64,000 bases of DNA from positions 31,107,381-31,171,380 of the forward strand of contig OX291551.1 of the NCBI GenBank assembly GCA_946406115.1, given 5' to 3'. The translations under genes and the position numbers were made by a program. Source of the stretch: Apoda limacodes (taxonomy: Eukaryota; Arthropoda; Insecta; Lepidoptera; Limacodidae). Shown piece by piece: positions 1 to 11,368 of the stretch; positions within the stretch are counted from its first letter, which is position 1; the number at the start of each line of letters is the position of its first letter. The notes below the pieces were generated by a model that saw only the letters and a program-made list of their open reading frames with translations, was not told where the DNA came from and searched no databases.

Positions 1-222
1 TGCGATTCTTTACTCCAGAGAAACCAAAATACCAGATATATTTGCAAAAACAACGTTGCACTATTCGCTAAAACTGCATGTAGTGTTAAAAGTGGTAGTA
101 TCGCATCTAGAGGCAGTTCTGTCAGAGTTCTGATCAGCACCCCGAGTGTTCTGTACGCGAATAGCACTCTTGCATTCGAAAACAACAAAAGTCAGTAAAA
201 TTGTGCGGTTAAATTTTTATTA
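1..222 (-). repeat. Inverted copy of the 325-bp satellite unit
   Basis: These bases are close to the reverse complement of about 866-1086 in the satellite array downstream. The copy carries the same GGGGTGCTGATCAGAACTCT word in reverse and stops at the window edge, so the inverted block may continue to the left. It faces the main array across about 590 bases that hold a LINE-A tail. Confidence 0.9.
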
Positions 223-399
223 ATATATCCTTGTTTTATTGGTTAAATTTGCAAAAAACGGGATTCTAACACATGGAAACGTCATTTTTTTTTCAATTTG
301 GCAAAAAAAAATATCTTTCTTGGTCGTGATTGACGCTTTTCAATCGCGAGATGAAATTCTGTTATTCATTTTTCCTGTGTAACACTTAAAGTGAAAAAT

Positions 400-608
400 C
401 CAGTTTTAACGCTTGAGTTGTGGAATGAGCTACCTGCCAAGGTTTTCTAGAAGGACTACAGTATGGGGTTCTTTAAGAATTAGATTTCTGAAGGGTCGGC
501 AACGCGCGAGTGATACCCCTGGTGTTGCAAGCGTCCATAGGCTACGGTAACCGCATACCATCAGGCGGACCGTAAGCTTGTTTTCCACCATAGTGGTATT
601 AAAAAAAA
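400..608 (+). mobile_element. LINE-A 3' end fragment
   Basis: The 3' end of a Jockey/CR1-group LINE. Translation gives the tail motif LWNELPAKVF, a few broken codons, then the conserved non-coding tail (gcaagcgtccataggctac, caccatagtggta). The same tail recurs at 11290, 17369, 23290, 45415, 60840 and 61893. Only about 200 bases remain and stops interrupt the frame. The next 200 bases up to the satellite show nothing I recognise. Confidence 0.8.
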
Positions 609-812
609 CCTTCCTTATACATCCAGCTACTACTACTATTTTGTGGTTGTCTCATCGGTCCAACGAGCTATAGGTCAATCAGTCCATTGAACGCGTCGTT
701 CTACGCTTCTGGTATGACTCAATATCCACCATAGTCCCCTTCCCCACTACTACTTCAGCGCATTGGACCAGCGGGACCTAAGCCTTCTTTTAGAAGGAGA
801 GGCGTAAATTTT

Positions 813-3075
813 CTTCCTCTCAGTCAAAATTAAGATTTACCTCCTTCGATGCAGTTTTTTGCATGCAATGCAAATTTAACCGCACAATTTTACTGACTTT
901 TGTTGTTTTCGAATGCAAGAGTGCTATTCGCGTACAGAACTCTCGGGGTGCTGATCAGAACTCTGACAGAACTGCCTCTAGATGCGATACTACCACTTTT
1001 ATCACTACTTGCAGTTTTAGCGAATAGTGCAACGTTGTTTTTGCAAATATATCTGGTATTTTGGTTTCTCTGGAGTAAAGAATCGCAATAAGATGCAGAA
1101 CTCTCGGGGTGCTGATCAGAACTCTTAAAAAACCTCTCTTCCTCTCAGTCAAAACTAAGATTTACCTCCTTCGATGCAGTTTTTTGCATGCAATGCAAAT
1201 TTAACCGCACAATTTTACTGAGTTTTGTTGTTTTCGAATGCAAGAGTGCTATTCGCGTACAGAACTCTCGGGGTGCTGATCAGAACTCTGACAGAACTGC
1301 CTCTAGATGCGATACTCCCACTTTTATCACTACATGCAGTTTTAGCGAATAGTGCAACGTTGTTTTTGCAAATGTATCTGGTATTTTGGTTTCTCTGGAG
1401 TAAAGAATCGCAATAAGATGCAGAACTCTCGGGGTGCTGATCAGAACTCTGAAAAAACCTCTCTTCCTCTCAGTCAAAACTAAGATTTACCTCCTTCGAT
1501 GCAGGTTTTTGCATGCAATGCAAATTTAACCGCACAATTTTACTGACTTTTGTTGTTTTCGAATGCAAGAGTGCTATTCGCGTACAGAACTCTCGGGGTG
1601 CTGATCAGAACTCTGACAGAACTGCCTTTAGATGCGATACTACCACTTTTATCACTACTTGCAGTTTTAGCGAATAGTGCAACGTTGTTTTTGCAAATAT
1701 ATCTGGTATTTTGGTTTCTCTGGAGTAAAGAATCGCAATAAGATGCAGAACTCTCGGGGTGCTGATCAGAACTCTGAAAAAACCTCTCTTCCTCTCAGTC
1801 AAAACTAAGATTTACCTCCTTCGATGCAGTTTTTTGCATGCAATGCAAATTTAACTGCACAATTTTACTGACTTTTGTTGTTTTCGAATGCAAGAGTGCT
1901 ATTCGCGTACAGAACTCTCGGGGTGCTGATCAGAACTCTGACAGAACTGCCTCTAGATGCGATACTCCCACTTTTATCACTACATGCAGTTTTCGCGAAT
2001 AGTGCAACGTTGTTTTTGCAAATATATCTGGTATTTTGGTTTCTCTGGAGTAAAGAATCGCAATAAGATGCAGAACTCTCGGGGTGCTGATCAGAACTCT
2101 GAAAAAACCTCTCTTCCTCTCAGTCAAAACTAAGATTTACCTCCTTCGATGCAGTTTTTTGCATGCAATGCAAATTTAACCGCACAATTTTACTGACTTT
2201 TGTTGTTTTCGAATGCAAGAGTGCCATTTGCTTGCAGAACTCTCGGGGTGCTGATCAGAACTCTGACAGAACTGCCTCTAGATGCGATACTCCCACTTTT
2301 ATCACTACATGCAGTTTTCGCGAATAGTGCAACGTTGTTTTTGCAAATATATCTGGTATTTTGGTTTCTCTGGAGTAAAGAATCGCAATAAGATGCAGAA
2401 CTTTCGGGGTGATGATCAGAAATCTGAAAAAACCTCTCTTCCTCTCAGTCAAAACTAAGATTTACCTCCTTCGATGCAGTTTTTTGCATGCAATGCAAAT
2501 TTAACCGCACAATTTTACTGACTTTTGTTGTTTTCAAATTCAGGAGTGCCATTCGCGTGCAGAACTCTCGGGGTGCTGATCAGAACTCTGACAGAACTGC
2601 CTATAGATGCGATGCTCCAACTTTTATCACTACATGCAGTTTTCGTGAATAGTGCAACGTTGTCTTTGCAAATATATCTGGTATTTGGGTTTCTTTGGAG
2701 TAAAGAACTGCAATAAGATGCAGAACTCTCGGGGTGCTGATCAGAACTCTGAAAAAAACTTTCTTCCTCTCAGTCAAAACTAAGATTTATCACCTTGGAA
2801 GCAGTTTTTTTTGCATTCTGCAAAATTAACCGAACAATTCTTCTGTTTTTTGTTGTTTTCGAATTCAAGAGTGCCATTCGCGTGCAGAACTCTCGGGGTG
2901 CTGATCAGAACTCTGACAGAACTGCCTCTAGATGCGATACTCTCACTTTTATCACTACATGCAGTTTTCGCGAATAGTGCAACGTTGTTTTTGCAAATAT
3001 ATCTGGTATTTTGATTTCCCTGGAGTAAAGAACCGCAATAAGATGCAGAACTCTCGGGGTGCTGATCAGAACTTT
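813..3075. repeat. Satellite array, seven 325-bp units
   Basis: Units begin at 813, 1138, 1463, 1788, 2113, 2438 and 2763 (word cttcctctcagtcaaa), an exact 325-bp period. Units 1 to 5 are nearly identical, and units 6 and 7 carry more substitutions and short indels. Each unit holds the roughly 34-bp word beginning gcagaactctcggggtgctg twice, about 165 bp apart, so the unit looks like an old dimer. The repeated 63-65 codon open frames on both strands have no start context or recognisable product and are by-products of the repeat. The flank at 3330-3560 has degenerate aactctagaactattgta words that may be older relatives. Confidence 0.95.
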
Positions 3076-3432
3076 CGTTTTGTTATGATTATTTCAAGAT
3101 ACCTATAATTTAAGAAATTTATGTAACCGTGAAATTGGCAAATGGTGATTTTTAATAATATTATTTATTTCTCTTACTATTCGCTCACGTAACATACCTT
3201 TCAACATTTGTACCGAGTGTCTTTTCATATTGATGTCGATTTTAACCAATTAGACTGGTTATATTGTGTGTGTGTGGATTGGGTCGTTTAAAAATGTTAT
3301 TTTCCGAAAAAAAATCATATCTTTTGAATTTTTGCAGAACTATTCGTGAAATGCTTCAGGAACTCTAGAACTATTGTAGGACGACCTAAAAAAAAATACA
3401 GAACTATTTTTTGAAGAAAAAGGGGTGCGGCA
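3076..3432. other. AT-rich spacer, no gene seen
   Basis: No coding frame or known repeat is recognised. The word aactctagaactattgta occurs at about 3363 and again near 3514, giving a short direct repeat around the hairpin that follows. Confidence 0.6.
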
Positions 3433-3582
3433 TGAAGTTAGCACCCCATTTTTTTTTTTTTAATTCTGTCCCCCCAAGGGCAGAACTATCATTGCACCCC
3501 GTCGGGAACTCTAGAACTATTGTAAAAGGACCCAGAACTCACCCTAAATTCGGGGGTGCTGCGAATTGGGGTGCTAACTTCA
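3433..3582. repeat. Small inverted repeat, possible MITE
   Basis: tgaagttagcacccca at 3433 is repeated in inverted form near 3567-3582 (ggggtgctaacttca), with about 115 bases between the arms. The loop contains a poly(T) run and GC-rich words. No clear target-site duplication was seen, so it could be a MITE remnant or a simple hairpin. Confidence 0.5.
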
Positions 3583-3601
3583 CAGACATTCCTCTTTCTT
3601 A

Positions 3602-4190
3602 GCCTTGATGTGCTCTGTCCAGGTCAAGCGACGGTCCAGCTGAAGTCCCAAGTATTTGACACAGGTTTTGTGTGGTAAAATATTATTTCCCATTTTTACA
3701 GGTGGACAGTTTCCTTTTCTGAGGGTGAATGTAGTTTGCACTGATTTTGTGACATTCACTTTTATCTTCCAGCTGTTCAACCACTTGTGTATTGCATCTA
3801 GTCCTTTTTGTAGCACCTCTGATGCTACTTCTGGGGTTTTATGGCTTGTCAGTATGGCAGTCTCATCTGCAAAGGTTGCGGTAGTGACTAAAGGTACTGT
3901 TGGTAGGTCTGCTGTGTAATGTGTATAGAGGATCGGACCAAGAACAGACCCCTGTGGTACACCAGCTTCGATTTTGCATAAAGCTGAAGTGCTTCCCGAT
4001 TCCTTCACATAAAAGAGTCTGTTTGCTAAGTAGGACTTCAATATAGTGAAGTATGTTTGGGGCAGACACTGCTTCATTTTGCACAATAGGCCTTTGTGCC
4101 ATACCTTATTAAAGGCCTGATGGATGTCCAGGAAGACAGAGGAACAATATTCCCTTTGTTCTAGCGCTTTTTTTCAACTGTCCCATGCTG
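3602..4190 (-). pseudogene. LINE-D (Jockey clade) reverse transcriptase fragment
   Basis: Read on the minus strand this is the central part of a Jockey-clade reverse transcriptase. The first part, FLDIHQAFNKVWHKGLL near 4090-4150, is palm motif A. It is one frame away from the open stretch 4086-3580, which has AGVPQGSVLGPILY (motif B region), the catalytic region TFADETAIL near 3860, and KYLGLQLDRRLTWTEHI. The expected FADD box reads FADE, so the second catalytic aspartate is changed. Both ends are truncated: no endonuclease, no C-terminal domain and no poly(A). It is a dead copy. Confidence 0.88.
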
Positions 4191-4204
4191 TTTCCTGAAC
4201 CCGA

Positions 4205-4858
4205 ATTGGTTCAGTTATAGTTACTCCCGCGGGAACTTTTGAATTTTCCGGGATAAAAAATAGCCTATGTCCTTCCCCGGGACTCAGACAAATTTCATCT
4301 AAATCAGTTGAGCGGTTCCCGAGTCATCCAGTGGTTGAAGCGTGACAAACAGCCACCTGGGATAACTGGTAATTAATGAATTTTTCTAGCGGCCGCCCTG
4401 CCCTAAATTTGGCAATCGGCGTGGGACTATAGTTCGTTTAAGCTCGGTTATAGTTATTCCCGCGGGAATTTCGGGAAAAAGTAGCCTATATGCTATTTCA
4501 GGACCTAACCTATATGAATGCTCCCAGTGCAGCAGGATTAAGTAACAAACGTTATACGTGGGACTCCTTTATTTAAACTCAGTATTGATACTGTGATTTA
4601 CTCCTTAATTACCCCGCGCTAAATTCGGTTATCAGCGACCGTGATGTACTCCTTAATTACACTAATAAAGTTTGCTATATCAAGCTGTAGCTATAGATAT
4701 AGTTCGTTTGAGCTCGGTTATAGTTATTCCCGCAGGAATTTCGGGATAAAAAGTATGTATGTATGCCAAGTTTCATCCCGATCCGTCCAGTGGTTGAAGC
4801 GTAAAGAAGTAACAAACATACACACACACACTGTCGCCCTTATAATATTAATAATGAG
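4205..4858 (+). mobile_element. Cluster of RTE-type LINE 3' tails
   Basis: Three overlapping degenerate copies of the lepidopteran RTE 3' tail occur near 4212-4360, 4440-4510 and 4700-4858. The shared words are agttattcccgcgggaattt, catccagtggttgaagcgt and agtaacaaacatacacacac, with the typical end cttataatattaa. There is no coding sequence. These may be independent insertions or one tail duplicated in place. Confidence 0.75.
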
Positions 4859-5019
4859 ATGAGCTTATTTCTATCAGTTACTGTTTTCCATGTTGTGTTC
4901 TTTCTATTTGTATTACTTAATTGTTTAATTATCTTGTGCATGTTGAAGCTGTCATGACACCTATCTAGTTTCTCTATTTCACTACACTTTATTCCAGATA
5001 TATGACTCTTTCTGCTCAA

Positions 5020-5950
5020 ATTTTATGTTTTAATTAGTCGATTTTTTTTTTTCGTTATATTCGTTTCTTGCTGTCTGCAAGTTTGTGCTTTCTTACGTTC
5101 GTCCATTAAATCTAGCTTTTCGTCAGTTATCCATTCTAATCTTGTATTTCTTTCGTTTTTCCAATAAATTTTCTTGTTGTCCGAATTATATTTTTAATGT
5201 CATCCCATAGTCCTTCAATGCTTTCATCCTTCTTTCCTTTCTCTAAAAGTTTCTTTATGACCTTAAATTTTTTGCTTGATCTGAGGTTGATTAAGCTTTT
5301 TCAAATTAATCCTTCTTTCGTTATCATTCCGTTGTATTTTCTTAAGTCGTACACAAAATAATGCATTTCTATATCTAGATTTTATCATTATGTCGTCAAT
5401 TTGGTTTCTGAGAATATTACCAGGTTTGTCTTGTGGTGAAATCCATGTGTATAGCCGTCTAAGTGGGTGTTAGAAGAAGGTTAGTAACTACCATGTCATT
5501 TTCGATACAAAACTCCAGCATACAGTCGCCTCTCTCGTTGCGGTCACCGAGGACAAAACCTCCTATAACTTTTTCAACTACAACTTGACCGATTTAAGCG
5601 TTCATATCTCCCTGTTTAAGTTCTTTGAAGAAGATCTCTATTTCTTCTTCGTTGCTCTGCGCTGTAGGAGCGTATACTTGTATTATGTTTAGTTAGAATG
5701 CCCTAGCATTTAGTCGGATAAGCATGGATCAGAACATGGGATGAAATTCGTGATGTATTTGACAGGTTCCTTTTTGACTAGGATTCCGATCTCATGATAG
5801 TGTCCCTTATCTTCTGGTGGTCTCCCCAAGTAGAATAAAGTTGTGTCACTATAATTTATGTCGGCCATTACCGGCCCATCTCACTGAAGTTTACCTTCTC
5901 TTATCAGGCTTCTTACATTCCACGTGGCAATATTTTTGAAAGCATGGTTT
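5020..5950 (-). pseudogene. RTE-clade endonuclease/reverse transcriptase remnant
   Basis: On the minus strand the frame starts near 5945 with NIATWNVRSL, the N-terminal APE-endonuclease signature of RTE elements. It continues with YAPTAQSNEEEIEIFF (about 5680), RGDCMLEFCIENDMVVTN (about 5510), RRLYTWISP (about 5450), RNQIDDIMI (about 5400), and finally WITDEKLDLMDERKKAQT (about 5110), the linker before the reverse transcriptase. The order is that of one RTE ORF. The reading frame changes several times, stops occur and pieces of the endonuclease (including the GDWN motif) are missing. It is an old inactive copy; the RTE tails just downstream on the plus strand belong to other insertions. Confidence 0.8.
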
Positions 5951-6919
5951 TCTCCAGTTACATATTAATCATCATTCGTCCTGAAAAACGATTGACGCCA
6001 GGTGCTGTCCGGATTACTTAGCTGCTCTTATTCTGTAAATTGTCGTTCCACAAACCGCATGGTTTTACTAGGGGCAATTCTGATGAAGTGGGACCCCACT
6101 TTCTTCTGCATGATACGGCTTTTTTGAGGATATTTAGTCCAAAGGGTCACATGAGCAGGTCTTTTAAGAAATAAACAATATAAACTGGATAGTTTCATTG
6201 CCTCCTTTCCCATGAGTCCTGTGCCCCCACATTCACTATTGTGCCATCTCAGATGGAGATGTCCTCTTCATAGCAAAAAAAGTCAAAAAACTACGTACTT
6301 CAGATTACGAAACTGAGAGAAGCATCCTCCTTTTAGACGCACTCCACTGCCGACGCGCAGCGTGAACTCCCACTCTCTATGTCCAGTACTCCGATGGCCG
6401 GACTCTGGATCCCTCACCGGGTGACGAGGCGTTCACCGCTGCTCGGCGCCAACGCGACGAGCCCCCACAACTGGTCGATATTCTCCGCACTGGAATGCAT
6501 TAAATTTGCGACGAGAGTAGTCTGAACATAGATAAGACGCATCCCTTTTACTCTTTTTTGAAGAAAAAATTGTATCCCAGATGTAAAATAAGACGATGAA
6601 AATCAATGAAAAACTATTTCCTTTTTCATTTTCTTGTTTATTTTAATAAAAAGGAATGCCTTCATGGCGTAAAACTTATTTAAATTTCATTATATAGTTA
6701 AAATACAAATTTTTCGGACGGCGTGGAACCGCCATTTTTTCTATGCAACATCGCACAAAGTGAGAGATTTCTTCGCGACGAATATTAATAATTTATAAAA
6801 TTTCCGCAAAATTCGCGATTGTCACGTTTCTTCAAAAATTTACACGAGCGGCGGCTTGCGTCTTTGAGAGCTAATCAAAGGCTCGACAACTGACATTTAG
6901 TTTAATTATTAAAAAAAAC
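5951..6919. other. No recognised gene; GC-rich patch at 6330-6500
   Basis: 5951-6330 may be the 5' part of the RTE copy, but I see no confirming motif. 6330-6500 is distinctly GC-rich with CpG-containing words and could be an element 5' region. 6540-6920 is AT-rich with no recognised feature. Confidence 0.4.
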
Positions 6920-6957
6920 CCACTATATATGTATATATATATATATATATTTCTCTC
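6920..6957. repeat. TA microsatellite followed by TTTCTC tract
   Basis: A simple (TA)n run with one G interruption, followed by a pyrimidine tract (ttctctctttctctttctc). It is a simple-sequence repeat of no further known role. Confidence 0.85.
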
Positions 6958-7019
6958 TTTCTCTTTCTCAAAAATAATAAATAAACTACTAAAAATTAAT
7001 TAATTAATAAACCGTTTTT

Positions 7020-7765
7020 AGCGCACGCCTATATCTTAATAGCTATATGTGTGCTAAATTTCATCTCAATCCATACAGTGGTTGGAGCTGTGCGTTGATA
7101 GATCAGTCAGTCAGTAATAGTTACATTGGGCTAACGCTAACTTTAACCCGCGACTTTGTTCACGTAGAAAGTGAAAATATTTTTAAATAATACGTACCGC
7201 CCTTCCTTCTCATGACTGCCCGCCGCCTTGCACATCATAAATGCGTGCGCAGTACTTGATCATTATTTTGCTGCTGTTGTGATGTTATTTAAAAACTGCG
7301 ATAGCTTCTAAGATATTCATTAAAATCGAATGATGTAAAGGGCAATAATGTATTTATTAGCACCACCTTCGCAAATACTGCATTATTTTAGAACACATTT
7401 GGTAAGCATAAAAAAGGTTATAGTGAGTCAACCTTAAAAGATGGTCATATGCTTTCGCGGACTCTTTTTTAGAACTTTAAAGGGAAACAATTCTGTGATG
7501 CAAGATTTTTGCTAAACTTTAATCGTTAACGCAGCGCACGCAGCGGAAGCTCTCAAAAGGAAAAATAAAACCCCGATTATGGAACATTCTTCGTTAGTGC
7601 TCCGCCCCTATTAGTCTTAGCGTGATGATATAGCCTTCCTTGATAAATGGGCTATAACGTAACTCTGTAAGACTTTTTCAAATTGGACCAGTAGTTCCTG
7701 AGATTAGCGCGTTCAAGCAAACAAACAAACAAACTCTTCAGCTTTATAATATTAGTATAGATTGC
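7020..7765 (+). mobile_element. RTE 3' tails
   Basis: 7020-7110 has aaatttcatctcaatccat and cagtggttggagctgtg, an RTE-tail relic ending in a cagt repeat. 7600-7765 is a better preserved tail: agcgtgatgatatagccttc, ggaccagtagttcctgagat, (caaa)n and the terminal ctttataatattagtata. No ORF is attached. The 500 bases between the two tails hold no recognised feature. Confidence 0.75.
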
Positions 7766-7841
7766 ATTTCAGTCAATACACTTCTAATAATATAAATTCT
7801 AATAATGAGTAAAATGGAGATTTAACTAAAATTATGGTTAA

Positions 7842-7940
7842 CTACATAATACAAATACAATACAAATATCCTTTATTGCACAAAACAAAACACAAACTTA
7901 TTGAATAATTAATACAAAAAAACATGTACAATTTCGGCCA
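7842..7940 (-). mobile_element. LINE 3' tail fragment (gtgcaataaagg type)
   Basis: On the minus strand the sequence reads gtgcaataaaggatatttgt followed by a TATTG-like microsatellite. It matches the tail style seen at 22690-22740 on the plus strand. Only the last roughly 100 bases of that family are present. Confidence 0.55.
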
Positions 7941-8129
7941 AAACTATAAACTATAAGGTTCGGTTACGGTTTAACCTGAAAGTCTTGGTTTTGTTTTGGT
8001 CGGACACTACGAGTATGATGGATGGATGACATCAAATTAGGTATAAAAATAGAACCTACTTATTAACTAGGAATTTGTTCCACGATTTCTGTTTGATGCA
8101 CTTTTAATGAAGACACTGCTCATTATATA

Positions 8130-8640
8130 TAATAAACTTAGGAACTTTTGAAGTCCTGCATAGAATTAACAAGTACAATAAGCGGTTGGTGCATGATAGG
8201 TACACGTCCACACAAAATTAATAACTACATTATGGGGCAATGTATACACTTTTGCAACAAAGTTCCTAATAATATTCAGAAGCTATCAATAAGTAAATTT
8301 AAATCTTTTATCAAACAACAACTTTATGAAAAAAGCATACTGCAGTATTTCAGACTATGTAAATAATACAAATCCATGGGACAAGATGCTCAATTACAGG
8401 ACGCAGTACAGGTAGACTAAATTAAAATGGAAATAATATGAAATTGTGTGGCTTAAAATTTCTATTTAATACATAGATTGTAGTTTTATTTTTTATGATT
8501 TTTTTTAAATAAGTAACTATCGAGTTTCTTGCCGGGTTCTTCTCGGTAGAAATCAACATTGTGAACCGGATGGTGGTATTTCATAGCTTTGACGATTCAA
8601 AAGTGTTTGTAACAACCTAATTTGAATAAAAAAAAATTGA
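8130..8640 (+). mobile_element. LINE-B (Jockey-like) ORF2 C-terminus and 3' UTR
   Basis: The frame 8148-8366 encodes the last part of a LINE ORF2, with YIMGQCIHFCNKVPNNIQ and SISKFKSFIKQQLYEKS near its end; the final open residues run into a stop at 8366. The 3' UTR follows (gtttcttgccgggttcttct, acgattcaaaagtgtttgta) and ends in aataaaaaaaaattgac at about 8640. No reverse transcriptase remains, so this is a 5'-truncated insertion. The same tail, inverted, is at 12355 and 15150. Confidence 0.82.
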
Positions 8641-8790
8641 CTGACATAATAATGTATATAGAACATACATAGAAATAATCTTTCTACGTTTGAGAACCCT
8701 GAAGGTTGGGAGTCTTTGAAGAAAACATATCACAAAGGCTATATCTATGGATAACCTTCAAGGGGTCTTAAGGCGGCACCAAGCTTCTAG
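8641..8790. repeat. Dispersed repeat shared with 51739-51840
   Basis: The words acatacatagaaataatctt and ctgaaggtt, followed by a gaagaaaa-containing stretch, are shared with 51739-51840 in the same orientation. It abuts the LINE-B tail here and part of a foldback structure there. The family is not recognised. Confidence 0.6.
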
Positions 8791-9345
8791 TGATAATTGA
8801 TATTAGGTATTCTATGAACTCCATAAGCGGACTCAGGCGAAGCGTTTCGGCTCTAGCTAGGATGGGCGGAATTAGCGCGAATTTAGGTATTATCTTCTTA
8901 ATACTTAAACAAATACACATTTTGCAAATGTAAAATATACACGTTATAGAAAACATTTAGTTTTGTTATTATTCAGGAACTGATAACCTTCCGTAAAGTA
9001 TTTACGCCGTACTGAGGTTTTATTTTGTTTTTAAACGATAACTTATTGTTGTTTTTTTCTATCGAGGAAAGGAAAGGTAATCATGTTTCTAACATGTATG
9101 ATTTAAAGAGTAAAGCCATAACTAGGTATCCTACATATTAATTGCATAGCAAAAGCTTTAGTAATATCGAATAACGATTCAATCGAACGCAATTATTTCG
9201 CTGTACCTATAAACGTCGTTCTCTTAAAAGAAGAAAGAATATTTCAATGCATGTATATTTCTTAATTCTATAAAAAAAGTATATTTGTAAGATTAATAAT
9301 AATTATTACACATAATATAAGAAACAGTATTTTCATAGAAAAAAC
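8791..9345. other. AT-rich spacer, nothing recognised
   Basis: No coding, RNA or repeat signature is seen. The short open frame 8768-8956 on the minus strand has no recognisable content. Confidence 0.5.
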
Positions 9346-9349
9346 CGTC

Positions 9350-9698
9350 TCGTTTGGACTCGAAGTATCATGTGAACAACCCGATCCATCTGGGCCAACT
9401 AATTGGCGTCGTGTGTGGCATTATAAGTCGGCAGACTGGGATGGATTGCAAGAATTTTATGCATCGTACCCGTGGAGGCAGATCTGCTTAAGCTCAGAAG
9501 ATCCTGACGTCTGCGCAGCCGCAGTCACTAAGACAATCCTCGCTGGTATGGAATGTTCTATTCCTAACCCGCGAGTAGCTACCGGCGTCAAAAAACGACC
9601 GTGGTTTAATAGGTCTTGCAGAGAAGCTAAAATTCTTAAGCAAACTGCATATGAGGCTTGGACCACGTTTCGTAATAAGATTCCGAATATTTCTGAGA
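9350..9698 (+). pseudogene. LINE-A endonuclease-RT linker fragment
   Basis: The plus-strand frame 9413-9703 encodes WHYKSADWDGLQEFYASYPW and RPWFNRSCREAKILKQTAYE, the segment between endonuclease and reverse transcriptase in LINE-A. The same segment appears at 57350-57650 (plus) and 29690-30060 (minus). It ends abruptly at 9698, where the next base pairs belong to a distant part of the same family on the opposite strand. Confidence 0.85.
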
Positions 9699-10760
9699 GT
9701 TGAGAGTTTGGCATCGTCGACGATTCTCACAGCCCTCCGTTGAACCAAGTCAAACGGGCCAAGCCGGTTTCTGGGTGCACCCGCTTAGAGATGGCAGTAG
9801 TACTCCATATGGCGCCGAACTTGCGACTTGTGAAGCAGCAACCTTTGCCCCGAGGTGAAGTACTGCTTCGCTCTGTTGAGTACACCAAGTTTTTTGGCTT
9901 CACCTTGTCTTGCACATGCTCTCGGAACTGCTCAACGCTGGAGATGACGACACCAAGGATCCCAATGCTCTCGGAGATGGTGAGGGGTATGTTCTGGAAT
10001 TGTAAGACCTCAGTAAATGGGTTTTTTTCAGCGGTGAACGCGCAGACTTGTGTTTTGTAGGGTTAAATCGGACTAAGTTTTCCTGTCCCCACTCAGAGAC
10101 CTTGGACAGAGTGGTCTTGATTTGAGACACAAGTTCTCCGCGCTTTTCCTCCGCAAAGGAACGAGGGATGTTTTCACGACCCGTGTAATAAGCGTCTCCA
10201 GTACTGTCATCTGTATAACAAGGCATGTTATTGATGTACAACATGTCATTGATATGCGGTAGAAACAGCGTAGGAGACAGCACAGAACCTTGCGGGACAT
10301 CAGCATTAATGTCCATATTATCCGTGCAACTATCAGTCAACTTCGGATCGTAATCGTCTGCCGGACAAAAGCTAGCTATCCATTGGCACAAACCCTCCAT
10401 ACTACATGCCTATGCCTTCCCCTGACTCTCAATGGCTAGTCGAGCGACCGTGGCGAAAGCCATATTGACGGTCGGTGATCTGGTCGTGTTTTTATTGGTA
10501 TCTTAGAAACTGTGTGTTGATCACATGCTTTTGGGCATCGGGTGCACATTCGCAGTCTTCCATGAAGATAGAAATTGCCTAATGTGGTAGGAAAGCGGGA
10601 AGAGACGTGTGAGTACAGAGAACATAACTCAGGAGCACACTACTTAAGCGCCATTGCTGGTATACCGTCTGGCCCACTCGACTTATGAAGCCTAGAGAAA
10701 TAACGCCCGCCTGATCGCCCCCGCTGTCGTGTGCAGTAATGCTGTGTAGTGGTAGTAATG
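9699..10760 (-). pseudogene. LINE-A reverse transcriptase fragment, inverted to its neighbour
   Basis: Minus-strand reading from 10760 down gives DGIPA and ALK (start of RT, broken), ADVPQGSVLSPTLFLPHIND (motif B), CYTDDSTGDAYYTG near 10200 (catalytic box, alanine changed to threonine, both aspartates kept), SEWGQENLVRFNPTKHK, and finally QRRAVRIVDDAKLS at 9748-9715. There are frameshifts and internal deletions, including much of the region between DGIPA and motif B. It is a dead copy joined head-on to the plus-strand piece ending at 9698. Confidence 0.85.
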
Positions 10761-11289
10761 ATGATTGGCAAAAGTTTTCCTTGGCACCTTTGTTTTTTTC
10801 TCCTAGCGGGATATTGATTGGTATTGTGATCTGTGGTTGTATATTTGATGTATATTTGTGACTACCACGATATTGTGATTATAATTTTTAACTAACTTTT
10901 TGAAAAGTGCAAAAATCGTACACCCGCTGCGAAAATATCGTACAACTAAGGAAATATTGTAACAAACAATTATTGTACATAATTAATTAGTAGTTTAGTA
11001 AAAAAACATTAACAAAACAAAAAAATAATAAACAACATAAGAAGTAATGTTACCTGACAGTGACGGTTACCCCGTTTTTGAGGCCTAAACAAAATATAAA
11101 CCCGAAATTAGCAAAATAAAATACGGCGTAAACAAAACTCCCGTTTTTACGGTTGTAGGTGTCGCTGTAAAAACTGATAGTCCATCGGGCTTTTTTTTAT
11201 CTCACTGACTATGCAGTTGGCTGTTGCAGTATTTACTGCTTCACCGGGCTTTTTTGGGCGAGTCTCTGAGCAGCCTCAGCCCGTATAGC
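10761..11289. other. AT-rich stretch, no gene seen
   Basis: There is no recognised coding sequence. Two related words, catcgggctttttttt (about 11183) and caccgggcttttttggg (about 11242), sit 60 bases apart. The region lies upstream of the first visible host exon, but no exon-like GC-rich block is seen here. Confidence 0.45.
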
Positions 11290-11368
11290 GCCTTGAAGAA
11301 CCCCATACTGTAGTCCTTAGAGAAAACCTTGGGGTGTGAAATGAGGTCCCCACAACCCAAGCGTTACT
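11290..11368 (-). mobile_element. LINE-A 3' fragment
   Basis: The minus strand carries the LINE-A C-terminal stretch: gaagaaccccatactgtagt on the plus strand equals the reversed YSMGFF codons, followed by ttggggtgtg and cacaacccaagcgtt. About 80 bases survive. Confidence 0.7.

Noticed and set aside
900..3014. Repeated 63-65 codon ORFs on both strands as a tandem gene family
   Set aside because: They recur with the 325-bp satellite, are hydrophobic low-information frames on both strands at once, and have no start or splice context.
813..3075. CRISPR array
   Set aside because: Units are 325 bp and contiguous with no spacers, no cas genes are present, and the DNA is eukaryotic.
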